A stretch of 16,464 bases of DNA, taken from positions 1 to 16,464 of the forward strand of contig CAJJOX010000026.1 in NCBI GenBank assembly GCA_905193485.1, in the 5' to 3' direction. Within the stretch, counting starts at the first letter, position 1, and each line of letters starts with the position of its first letter. Shown in pieces: positions 7,854 through 14,417 of the stretch. The DNA comes from an uncultured Porphyromonadaceae bacterium. Lineage in GTDB: Bacteria; Bacteroidota; Bacteroidia; Bacteroidales; Muribaculaceae. Position numbers and translations under genes: made by a program. The notes beneath the pieces are model-generated. The model was not told the DNA's origin. It searched no databases and saw only the letters and a program-made list of their open reading frames with translations.

Positions 7854-8666
7854 TCAGAAGCGGGCAATTGTTTCTCTAATCGCTTTCAGTCGGCGAAGCA
7901 GTTCGTGCAGTTCGTGCAGCGGGAGCATGTTTGCACCGTCGCTTTTGGCTGTAGCCGGGTCAGGATGGGTTTCGATGAAAAGACCGTCGGCACCGACTGC
8001 AATGCCGGCTCGGGCAATTGTTTCAATCAAATCCGGTCGGCCGCCTGTTACGCCTTTGGGCTGGTTGGGCTGTTGTAATGAGTGGGTGGCGTCGAGAATT
8101 ACGGGGCATCCGAAGCGTTGCATTTCTGGAATTCCGCGATAGTCGACAATGAGGTCCTGATAACCGAAGCTTGCTCCCCGTTCGGTCACAGCCACATTGT
8201 TATTGCCTGCGTCACGCACTTTCTGTACGGCAAACTGCATGGCTTCAGGCGACAAAAACTGGCCTTTTTTGATGTTGACAGTTTTGCCGGTGCGAGCGGC
8301 GGCGATCAGCAGGTCGGTCTGTCGGCACAGAAAGGCCGGGATCTGCAGAACGTCGACGAATTCAGCAGCCATCTTTGCCTCTTCGGCCGAATGTATGTCG
8401 GTTACAACCGGACATCCGAATGTTTCGCGCACTTTTCGGAGCACCGTCAGAGCCTCGAGATCGCCAATGCCGGTGAATGAATCGATGCGAGACCGGTTCG
8501 CTTTGCGGTATGACCCCTTGAATATGTAGGGTATTCCAAGTGTTTCTGTGGTTTTTACTATGTTTTCGGCAATATCCATTGCCATCTTCTCTCCTTCGAT
8601 CACGCATGGTCCTGCGAGGAGGAAGAATGAATCGGAGGGTGTCAGGGTCTTGATTATCTGTTCCAT
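7854..8666 (-). CDS. kdsA: 3-deoxy-8-phosphooctulonate synthase (KDO-8-phosphate synthase), metal-dependent type
   Basis: This 270-residue cytoplasmic enzyme condenses phosphoenolpyruvate with D-arabinose 5-phosphate to give Kdo-8-phosphate, the precursor of Kdo in the lipopolysaccharide inner core. LAGPCVIEG is at 17-25, FKGSYRKANRSR at 49-60, and LDATHSLQQPN at 191-201. ETHPDP is at 232-237 and KSDGANMLPL at 241-250. The candidate metal ligands C21, H195, E232 and D243 have the same spacing as the Aquifex aeolicus enzyme's C11, H185, E222 and D233 as I recall them. The E. coli metal-free type has Asn in place of the Cys. It lies 17 bp after rsmE and 10 bp before the regulator gene, within an apparent operon. 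Its presence implies a Gram-negative outer membrane with Kdo-containing LPS. Confidence 0.97.
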   Translation of the reverse strand: MEQIIKTLTPSDSFFLLAGPCVIEGEKMAMDIAENIVKTTETLGIPYIFKGSYRKANRSRIDSFTGIGDLEALTVLRKVRETFGCPVVTDIHSAEEAKMAAEFVDVLQIPAFLCRQTDLLIAAARTGKTVNIKKGQFLSPEAMQFAVQKVRDAGNNNVAVTERGASFGYQDLIVDYRGIPEMQRFGCPVILDATHSLQQPNQPKGVTGGRPDLIETIARAGIAVGADGLFIETHPDPATAKSDGANMLPLHELHELLRRLKAIRETIARF

Positions 8667-8683
8667 TGTGTGATTGTTTTTTG

Positions 8684-9463
8684 TCAGGGATGAGTATCGT
8701 TGGTGTCGGTTTGAATAGCCGACGTCACGGGTTGATTCGTGTCAGTGCTTACCGGGGTATGAGCCTGATCAAGAATATGAAATGTATCGCAGCCTACGAT
8801 GGCGGCTGTTTCGGTGCGAAGACGGTTGTCGCCGAGCGTCACAGGCTTCCAGCCTTCTTGGATGGCTTCAGATATTTCTTCGGGCGAAAAATCACCTTCC
8901 GGACCGATCATGACAGCGGCATCGCCATATGGCCGGTAGCTGCGGGCCAGACTGACGCGCGGCACGGTATCATCACAATAGGCAACGAAGCGTTGCGCAC
9001 CTTTTAGCTGAGGAATGACGTTGCGTATTGGTGTCATTTCGTCGATTTGAGGCAACACGGCTTTCAGGCTTTGCTTCATGGCGGAAACGGCTATTTTCTG
9101 CAATCGCTCGACTTTTATCTCTTTGCGTTCCGAGTGGCGGCACAATAGCGGTATGATGCGGTTCACGCCTATTTCGGTGAGCTTTTCCACCATCCATTCT
9201 ATCCTGTCGAGATGTTTTGTCGGAGCAACGGCGACAGTGATCTGCTGAGTCCACCCCAGGGGCATATCGCTGCGTTCCAGAATTTCCACGGCGGCATGCT
9301 TTGAATGGGCGTCGACAAGTGAGCAGCGAAAACGGTGTCCACGGCCGTCAATAACTTCCACTTCGTCGCCGGCTCGCATTCTTAAAACCCGCACGCAATG
9401 TTGCGAGTCACTTTCCGGAAGAGTAAGTGTCCGCTCGATATCAGGCGCATAAAACTGAATCAT
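8684..9463 (-). CDS. rsmE: 16S rRNA (uracil-1498-N3)-methyltransferase RsmE
   Basis: This 259-residue SPOUT-fold enzyme methylates U1498 of 16S rRNA in the assembled 30S subunit. An N-terminal PUA-like domain covers about residues 1-70, with HCVRVLRMRAGDEVEVIDGRG from residue 22. The trefoil-knot SAM site is seen as VMIGPEGDFSPEEI at 184-197 and LGDNRLRTETA at 210-220, both diagnostic for RsmE. Residues from about 233 to the end form a Thr/Asp/Gln/Pro-rich tail that looks disordered and extends past the usual end of the family (about 235-245 residues). It lies 8 bp after the permease gene and 17 bp before kdsA, so it is probably part of the same operon. The catalytic core looks intact. Confidence 0.95.
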   Translation of the reverse strand: MIQFYAPDIERTLTLPESDSQHCVRVLRMRAGDEVEVIDGRGHRFRCSLVDAHSKHAAVEILERSDMPLGWTQQITVAVAPTKHLDRIEWMVEKLTEIGVNRIIPLLCRHSERKEIKVERLQKIAVSAMKQSLKAVLPQIDEMTPIRNVIPQLKGAQRFVAYCDDTVPRVSLARSYRPYGDAAVMIGPEGDFSPEEISEAIQEGWKPVTLGDNRLRTETAAIVGCDTFHILDQAHTPVSTDTNQPVTSAIQTDTNDTHP

Positions 9464-9471
9464 ATCCTGGC

Positions 9472-10857
9472 TCAGACTTTGGCGTTGATGTATCCGTCGG
9501 GTTCGTTGCCGGTATCCTCCGCCGAGGACAATCCGTCGGGAGTCTTGGTCTTGTTGTCCTTAAAAAGCAGGAAGAACAATACGGCCACAGCGAGAGCGTA
9601 AGCTGCGAAGATCAGCCATGTTGTTTCCCAGTCGCCTACAAGATAATTGTTTTCCCCCAGGCTTTCCCAGTGACAATAATGGTTGACTATCGCTCCTGCC
9701 GACAAAGTGCCGATTGTAGCGCCGAGTCCGTTGGTCATAAGCATAAATAAGCCTTGCGCCGAAGCCTTGATCGACTGGTCGCATTCTTTGTCGACATACA
9801 ATCCTCCCGACACATTGAAGAAGTCGAAGGCCACACCGTAGACAATGCAGGAGAGGAAGAAGAGTATGACTCCGGGAAATGTCGGGCTGCCGACGCCGAA
9901 AAGCCCGAATCGGAGCACCCATGCCGACATAGCCATGAGCATTACAGTCTTTATGCCGAATCGTTTGAGAAAGAACGGGATGAGAAGGATGCAAAGTGCT
10001 TCGCTGATCTGCGATATCGAAACGAGCATGGTGGCGTTGTTGGCGGCAAAGCTTTCCGCTATTTCAGCAATGCCACTGCCTTTGAAACTTGTCAGGAATG
10101 GACCGGCAAAGCCATTGGTAATCTGCAACGACATGCCCAACAGCATGGAAAATATAAAGAACATTGCCATGCGACGCTGTTTTAAAAGCTTGAACGCATT
10201 AAGTCCGAATTGCTCGGAGAGTGACTGCTTTGTTTTCTTTATCAGTTTGCATTGAGGAAGAGTGAAGCAATAGGCGAAAAGCACAAGGCTGAGGATGCCT
10301 GACACCAGAAATTGCATGCATGTGTATTGAAACTTGTAATCGTTTGGCTCGAGTGTAAATCCGAGCCGGCCATTTTGCCATGTCATGCAGTTGACGAGCC
10401 ACATTGTCACGATGAAGCCTATGGTGCCGAGCACGCGTATAGGAGGGAAGTCCTTTACAGTGTCATATCCTTTGTCGCGAAGGATCGTGAAAGCTGTGGT
10501 ATTGGACAAGGCCAGTGTGGGCATATAGAATGCCACACTGAATGTGTAGATGCCTATAAACAGCGCTTTGTCGGGTTGCGCATCCTGCAGGCCGATTACA
10601 CACAGCGCAATCATTGCGGCGCCGGCAAGAAAATGGCAAATGCCAAGCAGACGTTGCGGCTGAACGAATTTATCGGCAATAATGCCCATTATAGTCGGCA
10701 TGAAAATGGATACTATTCCCTGGATGGCATAGAACCACGCGATTTCATCGCCCATTCCGGCTTTGCCGAGATAGTTGCCCATGCAGGTAAGATAAGCTCC
10801 CCAGACGGCGAACTCCAGAAAGTTCATCACCGCCAGCTTTGTTTTTATTGAAGACAT
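9472..10857 (-). CDS. MFS nucleoside permease (NupG-like nucleoside:H+ symporter)
   Basis: This 461-residue polytopic inner-membrane protein has about 12 hydrophobic helices, as expected for the major facilitator superfamily. Its N-terminus has the pattern NFLEFAVWGAYLTCMGNYL at 12-30, matching the opening of E. coli NupG and XapB. Other landmarks are GIIADKFVQPQRLLG at 58-72 (the helix 2-3 loop), RVLGTIGFI at 141-149 and GVAFDFFNVSGGLYVD at 341-356, all characteristic of the nucleoside:proton symporter family. A hydrophilic loop near 200-225 separates the two halves, and the last 30 residues are hydrophilic. The likely role is import of nucleosides driven by protons, but the exact substrate (uridine, adenosine, xanthosine) is not evident. 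It lies 11 bp after the nuclease gene and 8 bp before rsmE. Confidence 0.9.
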   Translation of the reverse strand: MSSIKTKLAVMNFLEFAVWGAYLTCMGNYLGKAGMGDEIAWFYAIQGIVSIFMPTIMGIIADKFVQPQRLLGICHFLAGAAMIALCVIGLQDAQPDKALFIGIYTFSVAFYMPTLALSNTTAFTILRDKGYDTVKDFPPIRVLGTIGFIVTMWLVNCMTWQNGRLGFTLEPNDYKFQYTCMQFLVSGILSLVLFAYCFTLPQCKLIKKTKQSLSEQFGLNAFKLLKQRRMAMFFIFSMLLGMSLQITNGFAGPFLTSFKGSGIAEIAESFAANNATMLVSISQISEALCILLIPFFLKRFGIKTVMLMAMSAWVLRFGLFGVGSPTFPGVILFFLSCIVYGVAFDFFNVSGGLYVDKECDQSIKASAQGLFMLMTNGLGATIGTLSAGAIVNHYCHWESLGENNYLVGDWETTWLIFAAYALAVAVLFFLLFKDNKTKTPDGLSSAEDTGNEPDGYINAKV

Positions 10858-10868
10858 GATATGTGATG

Positions 10869-11504
10869 TTATGATTTGTTTTTCTTTCGTTTAAGGATTT
10901 CATTGACTCGTGCTGCGTCTTCATAGTTCTCCTGTTTGATGAGGCGGGCGAGAGTGCGTTCAAGTTCTTCGACGGTGTAGTTTTCGAGCTTTGGTCCGTC
11001 GGACATATTTGCATCATTTGTGGTGTCATCTTCGACATATTCCGGGGCACCTGCCGCAGCCGCTTCATCGTCGTCGGCATCTTCCGATTGCTGTTCCATA
11101 AGGAATCCGGTTTCTTCGATGATCTCGCGTGTGGTGAAGATCGGCGAGCCGGTTCGCATGGCGATTGCAATAGCGTCACTGGTGCGTGAGTCTATTTTTA
11201 CGGTGCGTTCTCCGTCGGTGAATGTCAGTTCGGAAGAAAAAATACCATCTTCAAATCGATATATGAACACCTCTTTCAACTTCACGCCGAAAGCATGGGC
11301 AAAACTGACAAAGAGATCGTGGGTCATCGGGCGTGGCGGGGTGATGCTTTCCATGCGCAAGGCGATCGACTGAGCTTCGGCGGCGCCGATCACTACCGGA
11401 ATGCGGTGCGGACCGCCAATCTGTGCCAATATAAGGGCGTAGGCTCCGGATTGGATCTGCGAGTAGGAAAGACCGAGCACTTTCAGACGTATACGTTCAT
11501 TCAT
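10869..11504 (-). CDS. bifunctional nuclease family protein (DUF151) with C-terminal UVR motif
   Basis: The product has 211 residues. Residues 1 to about 135 form a DUF151 domain, with IPVVIGAAEAQSIAL at 35-49, the PRPMTHDL stretch near 57-64 and SRTSDAIAIAMRTGSPIF near 117-134. A charged, low-complexity linker rich in Asp, Glu and Ala follows (about 148-180). The C-terminus, YTVEELERTLARLIKQENYE onward, is a UvrB/UvrC-type (UVR) helical hairpin. The combination is standard in Bacteroidota. The family name comes from plant proteins reported to cut RNA and DNA; the bacterial role is not established. The UVR motif suggests a protein-protein contact. Its ATG lies inside the end of mnmA (8 bp overlap), which implies coupled translation. 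Confidence 0.9.
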   Translation of the reverse strand: MNERIRLKVLGLSYSQIQSGAYALILAQIGGPHRIPVVIGAAEAQSIALRMESITPPRPMTHDLFVSFAHAFGVKLKEVFIYRFEDGIFSSELTFTDGERTVKIDSRTSDAIAIAMRTGSPIFTTREIIEETGFLMEQQSEDADDDEAAAAGAPEYVEDDTTNDANMSDGPKLENYTVEELERTLARLIKQENYEDAARVNEILKRKKNKS

Positions 11505-12603
11505 ATGAGATTACGTTTGATTTTTCATTTTCAATGTCGCGACCCGTGATGATTCCGCTGCCAAAACAGATGCGGTTGTCGCGGTCGTATATCACGGCAA
11601 ACTGTCCCGGAGCTATGCCTTGCACCTTACGCTCACTCTCGATCAGATATTCTTGATCAGCCAGACGGGTAAGCATGCCGGGTATAAAGTCGGGTGAATG
11701 GCGGTTTTTAAATTTTATGGGAATCCGGTTACAATTGTCAGGCCACGGATCGCGTGTGATCCAATGCATTTCGTCGAGATGCAGCGTTCGGCCGTATTGC
11801 TTCTCGGTTCCATAGCCGTTTGACACGTAAATCACATTGTCAGATACGTTTTTTTTCACGACATACCAGGGGCCTCCGCTTAATCCGAGGCCTTTACGCT
11901 GGCCGATAGTGTGAAACCAGAATCCACGGTGCTCGCCGAGTTTACGTCCGGTAGCGATGTCGACAATCGCACCGGGACGTTCGCCAAGATGCCGGCGTAT
12001 GAAATCGTTATAGTTTATTTTCCCCAAAAAACAGATCCCTTGACTGTCGTGGCGATAGGCATTAGGCATGGCTGTCGCGATGGCGATCTCCCTAACTTTT
12101 GATTTTGGCAAGTCGCCGATAGGGAATATCAGATGTTTCAGCTGGTTGTAGTTTATCCGGGCCAGAAAATCGGTCTGGTCTTTTACCGGATCGGCAGCCG
12201 TGCCAAGGTATATGAGTCCATCATGTTCCAATGTCGTGGCATAGTGTCCGGTCGCCGTCCTGTCAAACTCATGTCCCCATCGCTTTTCAAAGAATCCGAA
12301 CTTTATCATCTTGTTGCACATGATGTCGGGATTGGGTGTCAATCCTTCTCTGACGGTGCGTAAGGCATATTCCATCACGTTGTCCCAATATTCCTGATGC
12401 AGCGAAACCACTTCAAACGGCAACGCATATTTCCGGGCGATAAACCGGCACATCTCTATATCTTCTTCGGCGGAACAGTCGCCTTCATCGGTGTCAAGAC
12501 CGATGCGGATGTAAAACAAATGGAGCTCGTGACCTTCTTCCAGAAGCTTGTGGACGGCTACGGCACTGTCAACGCCTCCCGAAATCAAAACAGCTATTTT
12601 CAT
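11497..12603 (-). CDS. mnmA: tRNA-specific 2-thiouridylase MnmA
   Basis: This 368-residue cytoplasmic ATP-pyrophosphatase thiolates U34 of the tRNAs for Lys, Glu and Gln, the s2U part of mnm5s2U. The PP-loop SGGVDS is at 8-13. PNPDIMCN at 90-97 carries the first catalytic cysteine, C96. The second, C191, lies in DSQGICFLG at 186-194; the two correspond to E. coli C102 and C199. HTIGQRKGLGLSGG at 231-244 is another family hallmark, and the C-terminal beta-barrel ends near residue 356. The opening is ISGGVDSA rather than the usual MSGGVDSS. Many Bacteroidota carry two MnmA-like proteins, so this may be one of a pair. The next gene starts 8 bp inside its 3' end. A run of eight A in the coding strand (11849-11856) falls in a Lys-Lys-Asn stretch and does not break the frame. 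Confidence 0.93.
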   Translation of the reverse strand: MKIAVLISGGVDSAVAVHKLLEEGHELHLFYIRIGLDTDEGDCSAEEDIEMCRFIARKYALPFEVVSLHQEYWDNVMEYALRTVREGLTPNPDIMCNKMIKFGFFEKRWGHEFDRTATGHYATTLEHDGLIYLGTAADPVKDQTDFLARINYNQLKHLIFPIGDLPKSKVREIAIATAMPNAYRHDSQGICFLGKINYNDFIRRHLGERPGAIVDIATGRKLGEHRGFWFHTIGQRKGLGLSGGPWYVVKKNVSDNVIYVSNGYGTEKQYGRTLHLDEMHWITRDPWPDNCNRIPIKFKNRHSPDFIPGMLTRLADQEYLIESERKVQGIAPGQFAVIYDRDNRICFGSGIITGRDIENEKSNVISYE

Positions 12604-12670
12604 TCCTCGTTAACGGAATTTTGTAATTCAACAATGATCGGTTCGTTTTATAAATCCAAGTGTCATTTTG

Positions 12671-13180
12671 TCACACTTCGTCGAGGGCTTCTTTTTCATC
12701 TTTGCCTTGCCGTCCGATAATGAATATTGATATAAAATAATCAAGGGATATTTTGCCCGGTCCGGCAAGTAAAATGAACAGATAGATTCCGATGAACATT
12801 ATGGGCAGATATCCGGGTTGGGTGCTGTCGAGTCCATAAACAGATGTGTGCGGCAGCAGATCGTGCAGAATGTAATATTCTGCGGCAATCATCGACAGAA
12901 TAGGTGGAATCGTCATGAGCCGTGTCAGGAATCCCACCATTATACATAGTGAACATAGAAGTTCGATGGTGATCATCAGCGAGAGGCAGACAGTCGGTGA
13001 CCATCCAAGAACAGTGGGGAATTCCGAACTGAGAGTCGTGAAGTTTACAAGATGCCGGATGCCGAACTGCATGAACATGACGCCTACAAAAAGGCGCATG
13101 AACAGTCGGGCCATATTGCTGTAGGTATAGCCGGTGAACATTAAAAACATTCGCGACAGATGTTGGATGAATTTAGTCAT
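12671..13180 (-). CDS. DoxX family membrane protein with a CxxC in the membrane
   Basis: With the ATG at 13180 the protein has 169 residues and about four hydrophobic helices. The first ends in GVMFMQFGIRHL at 33-44, typical of the DoxX family (small inner-membrane proteins related to MauE and DoxD). The in-frame ATG at 13225 would add a 15-residue hydrophilic leader reaching into the upstream gap, so I prefer 13180. The second helix carries IELLCSLCIMVGFLTR at 72-87, placing C76 and C79 as a CxxC where many relatives have glycines. Function is not established for the family; redox partners of thioredoxin-like proteins are known among MauE relatives. The gene lies 73 bp after an exported thioredoxin-like protein and 67 bp before mnmA. 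Confidence 0.8.
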   Translation of the reverse strand: MTKFIQHLSRMFLMFTGYTYSNMARLFMRLFVGVMFMQFGIRHLVNFTTLSSEFPTVLGWSPTVCLSLMITIELLCSLCIMVGFLTRLMTIPPILSMIAAEYYILHDLLPHTSVYGLDSTQPGYLPIMFIGIYLFILLAGPGKISLDYFISIFIIGRQGKDEKEALDEV

Positions 13181-13253
13181 GACCTGATCGGGATAGATTA
13201 TAGTTGGGATTCGGTGTGGTAACAAATTGACCGTTGATTGGGTTTTGCCGTTT

Positions 13254-14159
13254 TCAGTCGGTGTCGGATGTCGTGGCGAGCCTTTGGTTCAGGCGTGCCA
13301 TTATATCGATAATGTCGTTGACATTGACTGTCTTCAGCAGTATGGCTCCATTGGGATTGATGACGTAGAACATCGGCATCACACGCATATCATATAGCTC
13401 GTTGACATCATCCGAAGCCACGGAAATCCATGATGAGGGATAACCAGCGGCTTGTTCGCGCCATTCGGTTGAAGGCTCGGACGGATATACGCTTACGAGC
13501 GCCATGCGGCCGCCATCTATCATCTTGCGGGTGAGAATGTCTGTGTCAAGGCGCAGACGAGCCATGCGGCAGTCCTCGCAGTCAGGATCGTTGAAAAACA
13601 ATATGGTGCCCGTTTTGGTGGTGTCGACAGCGAAAGTGCCATTTTCACCATTGAGGCCGGTGTAGTTGAATTTCGGTGCCAAAGAGCCCGGAGCGCTGGC
13701 CGTGAGCACATTCGACAGGTGCTGGTAACGAAGTTTTGATGTTTTGTCGACTTTCTTGTTTTTCACTATAGCGTTGGCGAAAAGCAAAAACAATTCGTCG
13801 CTCTGCATTTCTGCCGTATCGCTGTAAAGTTTTCCCTCGGCGAGTTCGCCGATAAACAGTACGTTTTCGGGCTTTTTGCCGATTTTTTCCATAAATCTGT
13901 CTACCTCTGCATAGACGGTTTCCGCTGAAGCGTAAGGCATAAATGACAGATAAACATCGAAGGCGTCAGCCATTTTGTCACGTGAGGAGAACGATTTGTT
14001 GAGATCGCAGAAATCCCAGTAGTGCTTTACCATATAGTCCGAGCGATCTTGAAGAGTCTGCAGTTCGTCGGGAATCACTGGGAGCTGGAAGAAGGTGTTG
14101 TCCTGAGCCTTGGCGCATAGAGCGGCAAGCATAGCGGTGAGGGCAATTAAATATTTCAT
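13254..14159 (-). CDS. exported thioredoxin-like protein with DUF5106-type N-terminal domain
   Basis: The 301-residue product starts with a Sec signal peptide, MKYLIALTAMLAALCAKA, with likely cleavage after A18. Residues of about 25-160 form a helical domain resembling DUF5106, which is found in Bacteroidota ahead of thioredoxin folds. The C-terminal thioredoxin/TlpA-like domain spans about 160-295. Its redox motif is CEDC at 194-197, after FFNDPD, and a cis-proline candidate is P262 in VMPMFYVINPNG. The CEDC motif and the signal peptide point to periplasmic thiol-disulfide exchange. Whether it reduces, oxidises or isomerises disulfides cannot be told. It is the first gene of the long minus-strand run, transcribed away from clpB across a 258 bp region. 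The DoxX gene 73 bp downstream may be a functional partner. Confidence 0.85.
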   Translation of the reverse strand: MKYLIALTAMLAALCAKAQDNTFFQLPVIPDELQTLQDRSDYMVKHYWDFCDLNKSFSSRDKMADAFDVYLSFMPYASAETVYAEVDRFMEKIGKKPENVLFIGELAEGKLYSDTAEMQSDELFLLFANAIVKNKKVDKTSKLRYQHLSNVLTASAPGSLAPKFNYTGLNGENGTFAVDTTKTGTILFFNDPDCEDCRMARLRLDTDILTRKMIDGGRMALVSVYPSEPSTEWREQAAGYPSSWISVASDDVNELYDMRVMPMFYVINPNGAILLKTVNVNDIIDIMARLNQRLATTSDTD

Positions 14160-14211
14160 GCTGGTATCGATTCTATGTCGTGCTTGATGATTGGCACATT
14201 ATTTGCATTTA

Positions 14212-14219
14212 CAAAATTA
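14212..14219 (-). promoter_or_regulatory. candidate Bacteroidota -7 element for the thioredoxin-like gene
   Basis: Read on the minus strand this is TAATTTTG, an exact match to TAnnTTTG. It lies about 50 bp upstream of the ATG at 14159, a normal leader length. A TTG lies upstream at about 14 bp spacing, shorter than usual for the -33 element, so only the -7 part is supported. Confidence 0.4.
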
Positions 14220-14275
14220 ACAATAATCATTTACAATATGTCTGTTTTACATAAAAAAATGGTTAAAACGGGCGC

Positions 14276-14296
14276 GCGGCATGCCGCTTCCGGCAT
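14276..14296. repeat. GC-rich palindrome overlapping a short hairpin upstream of clpB
   Basis: GCGGCATGCCGC at 14276-14287 is a perfect 12 bp palindrome. Its right half also forms a 6 bp stem with the next bases: ATGCCG (14281-14286), loop CTTC, CGGCAT (14291-14296). The two pairings exclude each other. It could be a binding site for a dimeric regulator or a folded leader RNA; the clpB transcription start is not known. Confidence 0.5.
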
Positions 14297-14354
14297 TTCG
14301 TCGATGAGCGGACCGCAACATTCACGAACCTTGAATTGTTAGAATGATGAGTGT

Positions 14355-14369
14355 CCGGCAAAAGGCCGG
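14355..14369 (+). repeat. small hairpin CCGGC/GCCGG upstream of clpB
   Basis: CCGGC (14355-14359), loop AAAAG, GCCGG (14365-14369) form a 5 bp GC-only stem about 50 bp before the clpB start. No T-run follows directly, so it is not a standard terminator. It lies just upstream of the AT-rich candidate promoter. Confidence 0.4.
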
Positions 14370-14381
14370 CGCATTACCGTT

Positions 14382-14389
14382 TTATTTTG
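14382..14389 (+). promoter_or_regulatory. weak -7-like element before clpB
   Basis: TTATTTTG differs from TAnnTTTG at one base and lies 28 bp before the clpB ATG, a plausible position. No TTTG-type -33 element is found at the right spacing. The call rests on position and one near-match in AT-rich DNA. Confidence 0.25.
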
Positions 14390-14417
14390 ATTATTATAAC
14401 TGTTTATTTTAGATATT

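Larger units (their letters stand above)
14160..14417. promoter_or_regulatory. divergent intergenic region between the thioredoxin-like gene and clpB
   Basis: This is the longest gene-free stretch of the window (258 bp) and must hold promoters for both flanking genes. The half next to the thioredoxin-like gene is AT-rich and contains a good -7 candidate on the minus strand. The middle (about 14270-14370) is GC-rich and carries a perfect palindrome and two small hairpins. The last 45 bp before clpB are AT-rich again. I find no small ORF, tRNA, CIRCE-type repeat or convincing intrinsic terminator. Confidence 0.7.

Noticed and set aside
7861..8024. A 14 bp direct repeat (7861-7874 and 8011-8024) and a short tandem repeat near 7899-7921 in kdsA
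   Set aside because: Both encode repeated residue patterns of the protein (ETIAR twice; HELHELL) in conserved or helical parts of KdsA, so no separate DNA element is needed to explain them.
11849..11856. A homopolymer of eight A (coding strand) in mnmA as a programmed frameshift site
   Set aside because: The normal frame continues through it and encodes the full MnmA C-terminal domain. No useful alternative frame is seen.
13223..13230. TCAATTTG (minus strand) as a -7 element for the DoxX gene
   Set aside because: It is one mismatch from consensus in AT-rich DNA with no upstream -33 element. The gene may simply be cotranscribed with the thioredoxin-like gene.
14330..14360. CTTGAA upstream of clpB as a possible heat-shock sigma-32 -35 box
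   Set aside because: There is no CCCCAT-like -10 at the right spacing, and Bacteroidota are not known to use a sigma-32 type factor.
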